Part shown: positions 12,196 to 23,500 of the stretch, piece by piece
Position numbering within the stretch: the stretch's first letter is position 1
Layout of the letters: every line of letters starts with the position of its first letter
Assembly: GCA_947396885.1 (NCBI GenBank)
Contig: OX377205.1
Span: forward strand, 23,113,407-23,177,406
DNA length: 64,000 nt
Direction: 5' to 3'
Source of the DNA: Heligmosomoides polygyrus polygyrus
Lineage: Eukaryota; Nematoda; Chromadorea; Rhabditida; Heligmosomidae
Notes under the pieces: model-generated
The model's database searches: none
What the model saw: the letters and a program-made list of their open reading frames with translations, nothing else
Told to the model about the DNA's origin: nothing
Program-made: the position numbers and the translations under genes

Positions 12196-12510
12196 CTGCC
12201 AGCGCCTGTGCAACATCTTTGCACCAGAATCGCATCCAGTGCCTATGACATGTATTCAACGCACAGCACCTTATTTTTATTCCTTCTGTTATTCTTTTCG
12301 TATAATTTCTTAAATTTCCTTTCTCTATTCTATTTCCTTTTTGAATAACTTCTCTATTCCATTTCCTTTTTGAATAACTTTTCAGAACAAACGCTGAGTT
12401 GGTTCAGGGTAGGCTCAGTTGCCCAATCATTCAGAACCTCAAGCATCGCCTTTACTTCCACCAGTAAGGTACAGCCTTAATTATACAAAATAAAATTAAA
12501 ATAAAAAAGA

Positions 12511-12517
12511 TTTTCAG
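12511..12517 (+). promoter_or_regulatory. Possible spliced-leader trans-splice acceptor of mks-6
   Basis: TTTTCAG, preceded by an A/T-rich run, lies 58 bases before the chosen ATG at 12575. It has no evident upstream coding exon to join in cis. It would give a 57-base 5' UTR. A second TTTTCAG at 12379-12385, after a duplicated 29-base A/T-rich segment, is an alternative. Confidence 0.4.
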
Positions 12518-12574
12518 GTTTATTTCGGGTACTATATGTGGACAGACAAAGGACGTTGAGGAAAGAATAGAAAG

Positions 12575-14508
12575 ATGGACGAAGCAGACGATGTCATGCC
12601 GGCGCCTTTGCCGGCATCGAGAAGAGGACCTCTCCCCCCAATACAAAGCAGTAAGCGAGTAACTGTCAAAGCTAGATAAATACGTTACGAAATCTTTTAG
12701 AAAGACGAATGTCAGCATCCTGGACGGAAAATCTTGAACCGTCACCAGATCTGAAATCTCCAGAATCCGTGAAATCAACCGAATCGAGGGCATCAACTTC
12801 TTCAAGGGTAATCTACTTCGCCATTATTTAACTTTGGTTCTTTAGACAATTAACCATAATAAAGAACTGGTAATAAACTGCATTATCATAGGCTTTTTCA
12901 GAGCTTTTTTCCGCGATCACTTAGCGAAGTTCGACCACATCCTAGTGACGAGGTCCTCTCGCCGACTAAGGTATGTGGTTGCCTTGCTACCAAGACTTCG
13001 AAATAATTTTTGCTCCCAGTTGTTACAAGGACGTTTTATTGCGATAAAAACATTGCGTCGAGTGGAATTTGAACTTGCACTTTCTTCTGCTTTTTGGGAA
13101 GGTGGCTATCCCATTGAACCACTATCGCTCTGTGATCCATCGCAACATGTGACGTGATCCGTTGCATTATCCTCATGAGCCTATAAACAACTTCTACTGT
13201 TCATGTCGACATCACGGGTGAGTAGTGGCCCAAGAGGATATCGCCAGTGTTACGTTCGATCACAAAGCGCTGGTGGTGCAATGGGTTAGCAAACTAGTCG
13301 GAAAACGAGGGGTGTGGATTCCAGTCACCCCTGGCGCAAAAGCGAAAAAGGCCTGGTTTCATTCATGACCAAAATAACGTCCCTTAACTGTGTGCGGTTT
13401 AGCCATCGCCACCAGTCGACTTGTCGAAAGAGCACCACAAAGACGAGCATTCTGAGAAGAAGCACACCAGACGAGACTCCATCAAGGATCACTTGCTCAA
13501 ATTCAAAATCAAGGTGATCTTCGAAATCTTACATTATATGGCTGTAGAACTACTATCGGTTTTTTATACGAGACAACCGACCGTAAATGTTCATATGGAA
13601 GAAGGGTTTTGATAAGTTTGTGAAAGTTCGTAGGATAGGACGCGCGGTTAGTGCATGTGTTACTGAAGCCTAGCAGTGTAGCCTGTAGTACCGCTGATCA
13701 TTGAGTAGCTCGAGCCGTCTCCAGCAACGTTTCGATTCCTCCCTGTCGCGTGCCAGAGTGCTCCAATGGATTCTCCTCGCTCGAGGGACACGAAGAGCAT
13801 CATATCGCTCGTTCAGAGCGTACATCAAAATGTACGACCAACGCGTTTTTGAGCGGCCTGGGGCCGGATTAATCAACAAGTTACGTAATTTAACAGGAAA
13901 AAATACAGCCCAATTTCCTGATAACGCGGCTTATTAACAAACGATATTGTTAAATGCTTCGTTTAACAAGCCGCGATATCAGGGATTCCAGCTGTATTTT
14001 CTCCGTTAAATTGATGTAAGTCGTTGATGAATCTGGCTCCTGGTTTTCTAATGGTATCCCTCTAAATCCAGTCATCTACTCTTGACCAGCGGGTGTCAGC
14101 GCAGTGGCCCATCTTACTGTTGAATACTTCGAATCCTGGGGACAGGTTTAGCGCAGCTTACACTTCGTAACGTGTTTGTATTTTTGGAGTTCCCTTCAAA
14201 TGTCGAAGAAGAAGGCCACTATCTACATTCTTTAGGCTGGGAAAGTGTTCGAAGATGTGCATGATCGACTTGTCGAAGACCACTCCTCAGTGGCTGTCGC
14301 TCCATTATCTGTGAGTGTAATTCCCAAATCAAACCAAAATATTGTTAAGCTCTCATAATAAAAACAAAATTATTGAACGAATTTAGCACCACGATCAGAT
14401 TAACGTCGGTAGTCGATTATCCGTGCAGTCTCCGGCCACGCCATCACAAGACATCCCATCCGTGGCGGACATGGACGACGGCTTATCAATGGATGGCAGA
14501 GGTGTGAG
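12575..14508 (+). CDS. mks-6: mks-6 exons 1-6: low-complexity N terminus
   Basis: Exon 1 starts with ATG at 12575 ([20 protein letters not shown]) and ends in phase 1 at 12650. Exon 2 completes the codon and ends in phase 0. Exons 3-5 are all phase 0. Exon 6 ends in phase 2 at 14508 before GTTAGT. The protein is rich in Ser, Pro and charged residues (for example [17 protein letters not shown] in exon 4), as expected for the disordered start of CC2D2A. The ATG choice rests on the nearby trans-splice-like acceptor and the unbroken phase chain. An upstream coding exon cannot be excluded. Intron 4 (13514-14235) holds an RTE fragment and a foldback element. Confidence 0.8.
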
Positions 14509-17500
14509 GTTAGTCGAGCCTGCGGCTTGTCCTACTTTCTCTCAGTTGCACGCAACACTTCTGAGAATGGGTTATAGAGAATAAAGGTGTTTGCGGTGAG
14601 CTCAAATCGAGATGTCGTTAAACATTGCTTGGGCAAAGTATCGCCTTCAACCGGAGGACTTTTCAAACAGCATCCTTGAAGCTGATAGTCGGAGGAGTCG
14701 CCGCTTTCTATACACCCCAAACGAACATTCGGCTAAAAGCTTTGACCTCAACTCAACAAAGCCTTCCGCTCTTTCGAGTCGATGAATTGGTTTCAGACAT
14801 CTCTGTTGTAGATAGGATGCTGACTTGTGCATCGGCTTACTTACTTTGATACTTTGATGGTCCTTTTGTCGGCTGGAGGTTTTCTCAGCGGGGACCACAA
14901 CTATTCCAGACTGCTCGATCGCTGGCAGCTTGCATCCAGTGATGTTAACTTGGCTCTGTGAAGGATCTTCCATCCATCGCGTTGGCAGTCGTCCCAGTGG
15001 TCTCTTTTGGTCTCTTGGGAGCCATTCTGTGACACGAAGACTCCATCTATCGTCCTTTCGTCGAAGCGGGTGCCCGGCCCAGCGATATTTGGACTTCTTC
15101 ATGTACTACAGCGGGTCTGCTCATTGCGACTTCTCCCGTAGCTCCGAGCTTCGTAGGCCTTCTTGCCATTGCTGACGAAGGCTTGTCCTCAGAAGACATC
15201 TCTCCAGTGCACGATGCGTAGTTTGCATTGCTCTGGCGATTGTCTTGTTGCCGGGCCAGGTTTCCGTCGCGTAACACATCTCAGGCGGTACAGAGGCGCT
15301 GAATATCGAGGCCCTGAGGCCTGCATCCTTGACCTGATCGGTGACTTCGCGAATCGAACTGAAGGCTGCCTATGCTGCGCGTCTCCTGCGGGCGATTTCA
15401 GGAGCGAGGTCATTATCCATGTTCAGCTCTCTTCCCAGATAGACATAGGAGTCGACCTGTTGAAGGGCGACTCCATTTAACCTTACGAGTCCCGTGTCAC
15501 ACCACTGGTTGACCATAAACTGCGTTTTGGACATATTCATGTCCAATCCAATCTTCATACCTGCCATATTGAGCTCGTTCAGCATTTCCTCGACTTCTGC
15601 CGTGCTGGTGGAGATTAGAACAATATCGTCGGCGAAGCGAAGGTTGCTGATCCGTTTATCGTCGACAAGTTAGCCTTTGTCGTCCCAGTTCAAGTCCTTC
15701 ATGGCATCATGGAGTGCCACTGTGAATATGTAGCTTAGGAAAATTCGTGTCTCCCTGCCGTACTCCTTTCCCGAAAGGAATTCTAAGCTTTCGATCGAAC
15801 AACTGGATGGTAGTCGATGTGTTCGAGAAGCATTCGTCGAGAAGTCGGATGCAGGGAGATGGTATTATATCAGCATGCACAAGCGCTTTCAGAATGGCGT
15901 GGGTTTCCACACAGTCGAACGCTTCCCGATAGTTCACGAAGACATGTACAAGTAGGATGTGGTATTCTCGATGAGTTGTGAGACAGTCTGAATATGGTTC
16001 ATCCAGGAGAAATCCCTGCGAAACCCTGCTTGCTCCACTGGCTGATACTCATCCAAGCAACGCTCCATGCGGTTAAGCAGTATGTTGGTGAAGATCTTGT
16101 TCACAACCGAGAGAAGACTGATGGGTCGATAGTTGTTGATATCCTCCTGCTGACCTTTTTTAAATATTAGAACTGTTTTCGATTCCTTCCATGAGTCCGG
16201 ACTACTACCGAGACGAAGGTGGCGGTTGAAGTGCTTGGCAAGAAGTGAGCAGAGAGCGGTGCTTCATCAGCTGGTGGCGTCAAGCGTTTCGGGACAGTGA
16301 TGGAAGAGCGAAACAAATCTGTGTAGAATTCTTGAACGATGGCTTCCATCACTCTTCGAGACGTTTGCGTTGTTCCGTCTTTATCCATAAGGGCTGATAT
16401 TATTACCTTAGTGCAGTGCATCGACTGGTCACAGCAACTGATTGTGCAGGCTATATGTATTGATTACTTGTAGATAGGAAAAAATCGAGTCGCTCAAGCG
16501 GTCGCCAGCAGCGTGACCATTTGTCCCTGTCGCGTTCCAGAGGGCTTCAACGGGTTCTTCTAGCTCGAGGGACACGAAGAGCGTCATATCGCTCGTTCAG
16601 TGCTTTCAATGCAACCTCTGTTCTTCGACAGCAGACAGCGTCTTGGCGTTAGGCTAATCTCTGTCTTTTAAAGAGACAAGAAGTTTATTAAAAAGGGACA
16701 AAAACGGCATCATTTAATCCGTTTTGGAATGCGCTATGCATCCTACTTCTGCAGAATGAAGTGGAACCAATTTGAATGCGCACTTCGACCATACAATGAT
16801 TTGTGTTGGCGTTGACAGTGTTTTATTATTCCGAGACAAATCTGGTCTCAACTCAGTGACCCTGGAGTGATGGAAGGCTTCACAGTCCTGAGCGGAAAGT
16901 TATAATCGGGTGCAGGCGACAGCCGGAGCCTTCTCCGACTGTGCCGCCACGCTCCCGAATAAATAAATAAATAAATAATTAAATAGCTTGGAAAAGTACA
17001 TAAACAGAATAACAGTACATTCAAAAACTCCGCAGTTGTTGCTCATTATTATCGGCACGAATTCGTTCTGGTACAGATTGAATAAGCCTTTTTTGGTAAC
17101 ATTTGTTACCTCGCGTGTGTTGCAGAAAATTATAATACCGGATTGTTATCTGGAATTTCTATGATTAACTATTGGTAACTGGCAATAGGGAATGCTATGT
17201 TATTCAATTTTTTCAGCCCTTCTCTTTCACAGTCGTCGAAGCGTACCAACACATCTGCTGAGCTCAAGGCTTCAATGCGTTCGAAACTTCGAAAGCAGGT
17301 AAAACCTAGTGGTTCGTCACATCCAATTCAACGTAACAGTAACAGATAAATTTGAATGTTAAACAGAACTCGTCTTAACTAAGAGAAAAGGAATTCTTCT
17401 CAGAAATAGAGAAAACAATGTGATCTCGCCACTGTCCATCGGATCCGATGCCGATTCGGATAATTCGAATTTGTCATCTTCTTCTAAACCGGTAAAAAAA

Positions 17501-20500
17501 AAAATTGCGAATAACGGCATTTCTAAAAAGTACCAGATCTTGAGACGATTCAGATACGAGTAGCTTTAACAAGATTGGACTCTGAATAATGCAAATGCCT
17601 GATTTGTATTCTAGTCTTACATCGAATGTCCGAATCGGATTTCTGATCAGAATCAGCTTTGATTTATCCGAAAATCCGATCTGGTAAAAATCACCCTTAT
17701 TCACGACGCTTTCTAAGTTTTGGGGTTTTTCAAAAATTTAATTGTTTGCACAATCCTTTTAACCAGCATTTGAAAATGACGGATCCAAGTTACTCGTATT
17801 GACGTCAGGTGTTGACGTCCAATGTTTATTCGCGGCCGTCTGAAACAATAGGAATCGGCTTTGGTGAAAACACTATGAATATTGCTCTCGGGTTGACCAC
17901 TATATTATTAAGACACAATGGTAAGCAAGTAGGGGCAGCAGGGGCACAATATTGAAAATTTCCAAAGCGTCGTTATTTTTCAGGCCGAGCAAACGGTGGA
18001 AAGAAAGCGTGGGTCCGTACAACTGGCAAGACGTCTTCAACGTCGCCTAACCATTCATCCCGAGGTACTGTTCCTTTTCCTTCAACGTTAGCTATCGCTT
18101 ACTTCATTCCTGCTTTAAACCATCATCAGCCGTAATTCTTTTAGTTTCCTTAGCAGCTCTACTTTTTACAGATGTAAGGACCTATAATTCGACCCGATCT
18201 GGATGATACGAAACGGTCGTTTGGTTTCGGAAAATCCCTGTACACGCTTGAATTTCAATGGGTGTTTGCTTTTGAATGACGACAGCTTCTTCTTGTCGAG
18301 GACGTTCAGAAAGAGTGATATTGCCATAATGGGTACTAGTCGTTAGTATGGCCTATAGGTGGAGGCCGAAACGCGATAACCAACCAAACAATGGACGAAC
18401 ACGTTGTTTTCCACTTAGGTTATGTTCATTCATTCGACGCGACTTGATGGCCTGGTGCGTCCCCCACACATGCAGGCCACATTAACGACTGGTACCATAT
18501 AAAAGCTATTCACAGAATGCTCTGTCCAGAATGCTCTACAATGATCCCTACCACTGAAAATTTGGTTTTAATTAATCAATTTTTTAGAATTTCTGTTGTC
18601 GGTTGAAACCGTTCGCTATACGTATATGTAGGAGCTCTCGGGGGTTGGGTTCCTAGAGCTCGAATGCATTAAACCTTCGCAAGGTCTTGAAAACTCTTTT
18701 TTCCACTGCCTTTTCCACTTTTCACATTGAGACAAAAAGGTGTGTCCGACCAGAATTCCAAACATCGACAGATTTTCAGGAAGGTCCAACCGAAGGCGAA
18801 CTTGAATCAGTTGATGAGCAGATCGAACATTCTTTAAAGGTATTGTTTTTTGTGACAACAGTATTTATCACGAATTGTCCTCTACTCCTAACCCTGGGAT
18901 GGATTATTTTTTGAAGTGAAATACGATGGCTCTTGTTCTCTTGAAAGTGATTTACAAACGCTAGAACCCTCATTTATTTTTTGTTTTAAGTTTCTTGCTT
19001 TTCCAGATTTATATTCATGTTTTATGACTTTTTAGCGTATTAGTTTCGTACTTATTTTATCTACTTTTAGGTAGGAGCTCGGTTTCTCAAGGAACAAGCA
19101 TCTCTCTACCCACCCGATGGCGTCCAATACGCGTTCTTCGTTGAGGATTACGAAGAGGTCTGATGTGTTACTGGCGTTACCGTTTGTTTTTTGCAGTAGC
19201 TCTCAGGTTTGGTTTTCTGAAAAGCTGCACAGAGGCGTTGTTGAATGTCCTTAAAAGCCCTGTTCCACTACACATGGAGGTTGAGAGAAATAGCGAAACT
19301 ACGGAAGAATCCCATACTGCAACAACTTCCTGTTCTTGCCACTCTACTCGTTCAAGATTAGGATCAGTAAAATTGCCTTTACAAAGGGGACCTGAGATTT
19401 AAGCCTGTTTTGTATTCATCGTCTTATACTTTCATTCATTGCTTTTTTCTATGTTGCAGTTTAATTGTTGTGGCTATGTTGTCCGAATTTTCTGTTGTTG
19501 TCGTTTTGTATGATACTGGAGGATAAGGTGGACTTAGGTCCGCATTCATAAATAAATAGATAAAAACCAGATTTAAAAAACAGACTGCTAGATTTTTTAC
19601 GTTTAGGCCTGGCCGGAGTGTTCAGGACTACATTATCTAGCGGACCTAGGCGCTAAATTTAATTTGCTGACAGAATATAAACCAGCCTATAAAGTTCATA
19701 AAAGTAAAAGTGTACAAACTCCATGAGTAGTGCGAGCACCTAAAGCACTCTCGGTTCAGGAGTACCACCAATCGTCAGCAGGTGCTCATCTTCTGGATTA
19801 TCGGCGAGCCGAAATGGCAAGTGATGACGACACCAACCTCGTCTACTATGATGCACGGCCAGTCGATGTGGAGACAAATAATGGGTACGACAAAGCTTTT
19901 CAATGCAGATTCAAACGCATGCTGCCTTTCGCGCTTCCTGAATTCGTTAACGATAACTTAGTTATTACCTCCATTAAAGAGTTATTTTTCTGAGAATCTA
20001 AGTGAAATAATGAGTCTTGAGCTATTTCCGTTTTCGTGTTTCGTGTTTCGGTTTCCGCCCATTTTTGAGCTCCGTATTTTGTGCTCCGCTTTTCTCGAAA
20101 AAGAATTTCCTGCAAATCCCTCCTTGCTTATAACTAGTGTTTTGGAATAATCATAGTTCGCTGTATACTGTGCGCTTTCTCGATCACTATTGTCTCCATC
20201 GCCGCCGTCTTTGCTTCACCTAACTGCTTCATTGAACTATAACCACAGAATGAACTTCCGTAGAAGGGAGAGAAGGATAAATCATAAGGTACGGCATTCC
20301 AAAAAATCTTTTTTGGATGCTCTACGCATCCTATGTACTTCTACGAGCTGTCGTAAATGCCATTTGAATGCGTACATTTGACATACACTTGCGGTGGGCG
20401 GCCGTTGAACAAGTGAGTGCTTTATCCTTTCCAGAAAAGACTGGTGTTAACTCATTGTACTCTGAGGGATGAAAGTCTTGGTTGGCCTGGGCATTAAATC

Positions 20501-23500
20501 CAAACCAAAAACTTGGAGCCGGGTGCAGGCGACAGACAGTACCTCCACCGACTGCGCTAATGAATGTCCGTAGTTTTTTCATCTAGTTTTTTCCCTTTTC
20601 ACAGCTTGCTAAACTGTTCGACAAGAGAGCTTTAATGAGGTATGACCTGTCACCGAATAAAATACGAACCATGCTTTATCACATTTGCTTAAGCCTGGAG
20701 CGGCTGGTAGAGAGGCTACCAGCCGCTCCAGGCTTAAGCAAATGTGTTAAAGCATTGTTACTAGTAAGGTCTCCAGCTTGACCGGTTCCATGCTGATATC
20801 AGCGGCCGGCCCATCCCGTATCACGGGTGGGTGCTGACAGACCTGGAGGATATCGCGGATGTTACGTGCGGTCAAACAGCGCCGGTGGTGTAAGGCGAAC
20901 ATCGCTGCCCGGAAAGCAGAAGATGCGGGTTCGAGTCCCGCCTGGCGCAAGAGTTTTGATCGCAACAAAACATCCTGTAACAACAAAATACGAACCAGTT
21001 CTTCCTAGTGACGAGGGCGGCTCCTGAAGCTCTTGATTAAAGGGATTTCGTGGCATTGAGGCTTATGGAGTCGTGCTAGCTGTACAGTTAACTCACAACA
21101 ATCTTTCCATTGATGCCTAATCTTCTGATTTATGTAGAACGTGCATTCTTCTCACGTCTAGACCCTGAACCTTTTATTTGTTTTGCCGGTACTTGTGAAG
21201 CAAAGGGCCCGTGGTGTCGTGGGGTTGCCGGTAAACATGTTAACGCGGCAAGCCCACGGCACCACGGGACCGGTACTTATGAAGCACCCTTCCTTGAGTA
21301 CCGTGGGTTGCCGCGTTGCCGTTGCAGTTGCAGCGTTAACATGTTTCCCGGCAGCCCCACGGCACCACGGGCCCTTTTCTTCATAAGTACCGTTTTGCCT
21401 AACAATTCGTTTTAACACTGAAGTAGCAGACTAATGAGAAATTTGTCAGTTGAATTAGGCGTCTCTTGACCTGAGATTACCGCAGCTTCTGATGTAAGCT
21501 CAAAACGCTGAACGCAAAGAATGAAATTCCTTGCTTAGAGAAGATCAATAATTGATGTGTTTTGCCTGGAGAAGATCAATAATTGATTGTTTCAGAGCTA
21601 CAAACTCGTCGCGGATGACGCAACGACTTTCCGAGAATTTCTTCACGGAGGGGAAGCTTCGCCACATCGATGATTCACTGTTCGTTAAACCCTCGAAGGT
21701 ACGTTTTCAGCTATTACATTGGGTCAATGACTAAAAAATAGAAATTCGATAAAAATTAGCGGAACGTTCGTTGCTATACTGGAGTGTTCTCTCCACTTCT
21801 TTTCAGAAAAGGGCAGTCGGACATATATGCTTGGTGTGTGTCCAAAATTATTGAACTACTGTTTGTAAAGCTATAACTTTATTGAAAGTTACGCACCTCT
21901 TAAAATTTTTGATATGACACGATGAGTCTAAATTTATTATACATCCTCTATCTAGTCTTCTCTTTATATAATTGTTTTTAAAATTCTTTTCAGTCATTTT
22001 TACCTTTTGTACCTTTTACCAGCTCTGACCCTGTTTTGCGCATGCTTGTTTCTCCTTTCTTTTCTCCCGAATTTCGAACACGTCTTCATGATTTATAAAT
22101 AAATAGATAAACAAATCTGTTTATTAGTGTTCGCGAAATTGCTACGACATGAAAAAAACACAATCCCTTAATTTTTTCTTTTTTGCACATCTTTACAATC
22201 CACGCAGTAGAGGTGTCTACATCTCTTGTCGAAACTGATGAGATCGCGCCTTTCTGAACTCCACTCTTGTATGGCCTTCCCTGTGAGCGATCTTTATTCC
22301 ATAAGTTAAAATTTTAATACGTTTTCAGGTAACTCAAAGTGAGGACGTCTCGTACAACTACGTGAAAGCGGAGCCGTGGGAGTCGTTCTTGGATGAGATT
22401 CGCGGGAGCGAATATGTACAGCTGGATCTGTTCCTAGGCGCAGTGTTGTTTGAGGACCATCCGTTGTCCGGCGCTGAGGTAAGCCTGAACGTAACCATGA
22501 ATTTCTATTGGATGGGACCGAGAATTTACCCCGCTTTCGAATTCTAATTTCAAGTGAGGAACGCGTAGCGGTGATACAGGAGCTGGCTCCGTACGTTGAC
22601 CTTTGCGGTCTCGAACCGGAGGATAGTCTGCCAGAGGCTCGCTAGGAGGGTGAACCGAAGGTGACCTTATCTCCTCATGTGTCGCCTTAAAAGGGGTACC
22701 GTTCGCCCATCTGCACTGGACTGTTTGTGTTACCTCCTCGTGTTTCGTCTCCCTCTCCTACCAACTTCACCGCTGTGGTTTGAAATGGCTCTTGGACGGA
22801 TGGTTTTCCAAACTCAACTTGACTCTTCCAGGCTCTGAAGAAGGCGGTTACGCCGAAACGTTAGCCGGAATAAAGGATCTGTACTAATCTTGGTTCGTCA
22901 GCTACATCACTTGGGTATTCATACTGATCAATATCATGCCAAGATTCAATGACAGTCGAACATGGATTATAACTTCGTTCAGTTACTTTAATTAGGGCAG
23001 ACGCTGTTACAATTGCATATCTCAGCTGAAAATGTCATAATAACGATGTTTTAGTTGCTAAAAAAGAAAGGAAAACAACGATTGAGTCACAAGAGACTTT
23101 GAACTGACAGAAGATATTTTGACATCCCAATGCATGGCGACGATAAGGTTTCTCCTCAGTTTTTTTTTTGGAAAAACGAAAAATAGCCAAGGGGAGGTGA
23201 CATGTTCTGAGATTCTGGAGAATCATTTCACCTGTATAACTTGTATTACTTGTCGTCCCGTTCGTCATCGGCTTGCTCGAACGGGCGCCAGCAACGTCTC
23301 CATTCGTCCCTGTCGCGTCCCAGAATGGATCCTACTCACTCGAGAGACACGAGCAGGGTCTTAACATTCGTTCAGGTCTTTCACGAAGAAGTATGACCAA
23401 CTTGTTGGTGGGTGTCTTGGTGTCCTCTTGACATTCAGAGGAATATAGTCGGTGACGGTTCTCGTCCAGTGGGTGTCTGCGAGGCGCATTATGTGCCGCC

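Noticed and set aside
12386..12463. Additional upstream coding exon of mks-6
   Set aside because: Acceptor and donor (TTTTCAG / CCA|GTAAGG) look fair and one frame is open, but there is no upstream ATG exon and the chosen ATG at 12575 begins a clean phase chain. It could be a 5' UTR exon.
20879..20948. Functional tRNA gene
   Set aside because: The unit recurs inside SINE-B with its flanks, the base at position 33 is C and the D arm is irregular. It is better read as the SINE promoter.
22580..22645. Short mks-6 exon ([14 protein letters not shown]) between exons 14 and 15
   Set aside because: The acceptor and frame fit, and CC2D2A has extra helical residues here, but no good donor before the TAG could be chosen, so it is left out of the model.
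22833..22870. Intact hammerhead ribozyme
   Set aside because: A CUGAAGA box and a GAAAC box flank a pairing helix, but there is one extra base before the helix and I could not draw convincing stems I and III. Kept only as a possibility in the findings.
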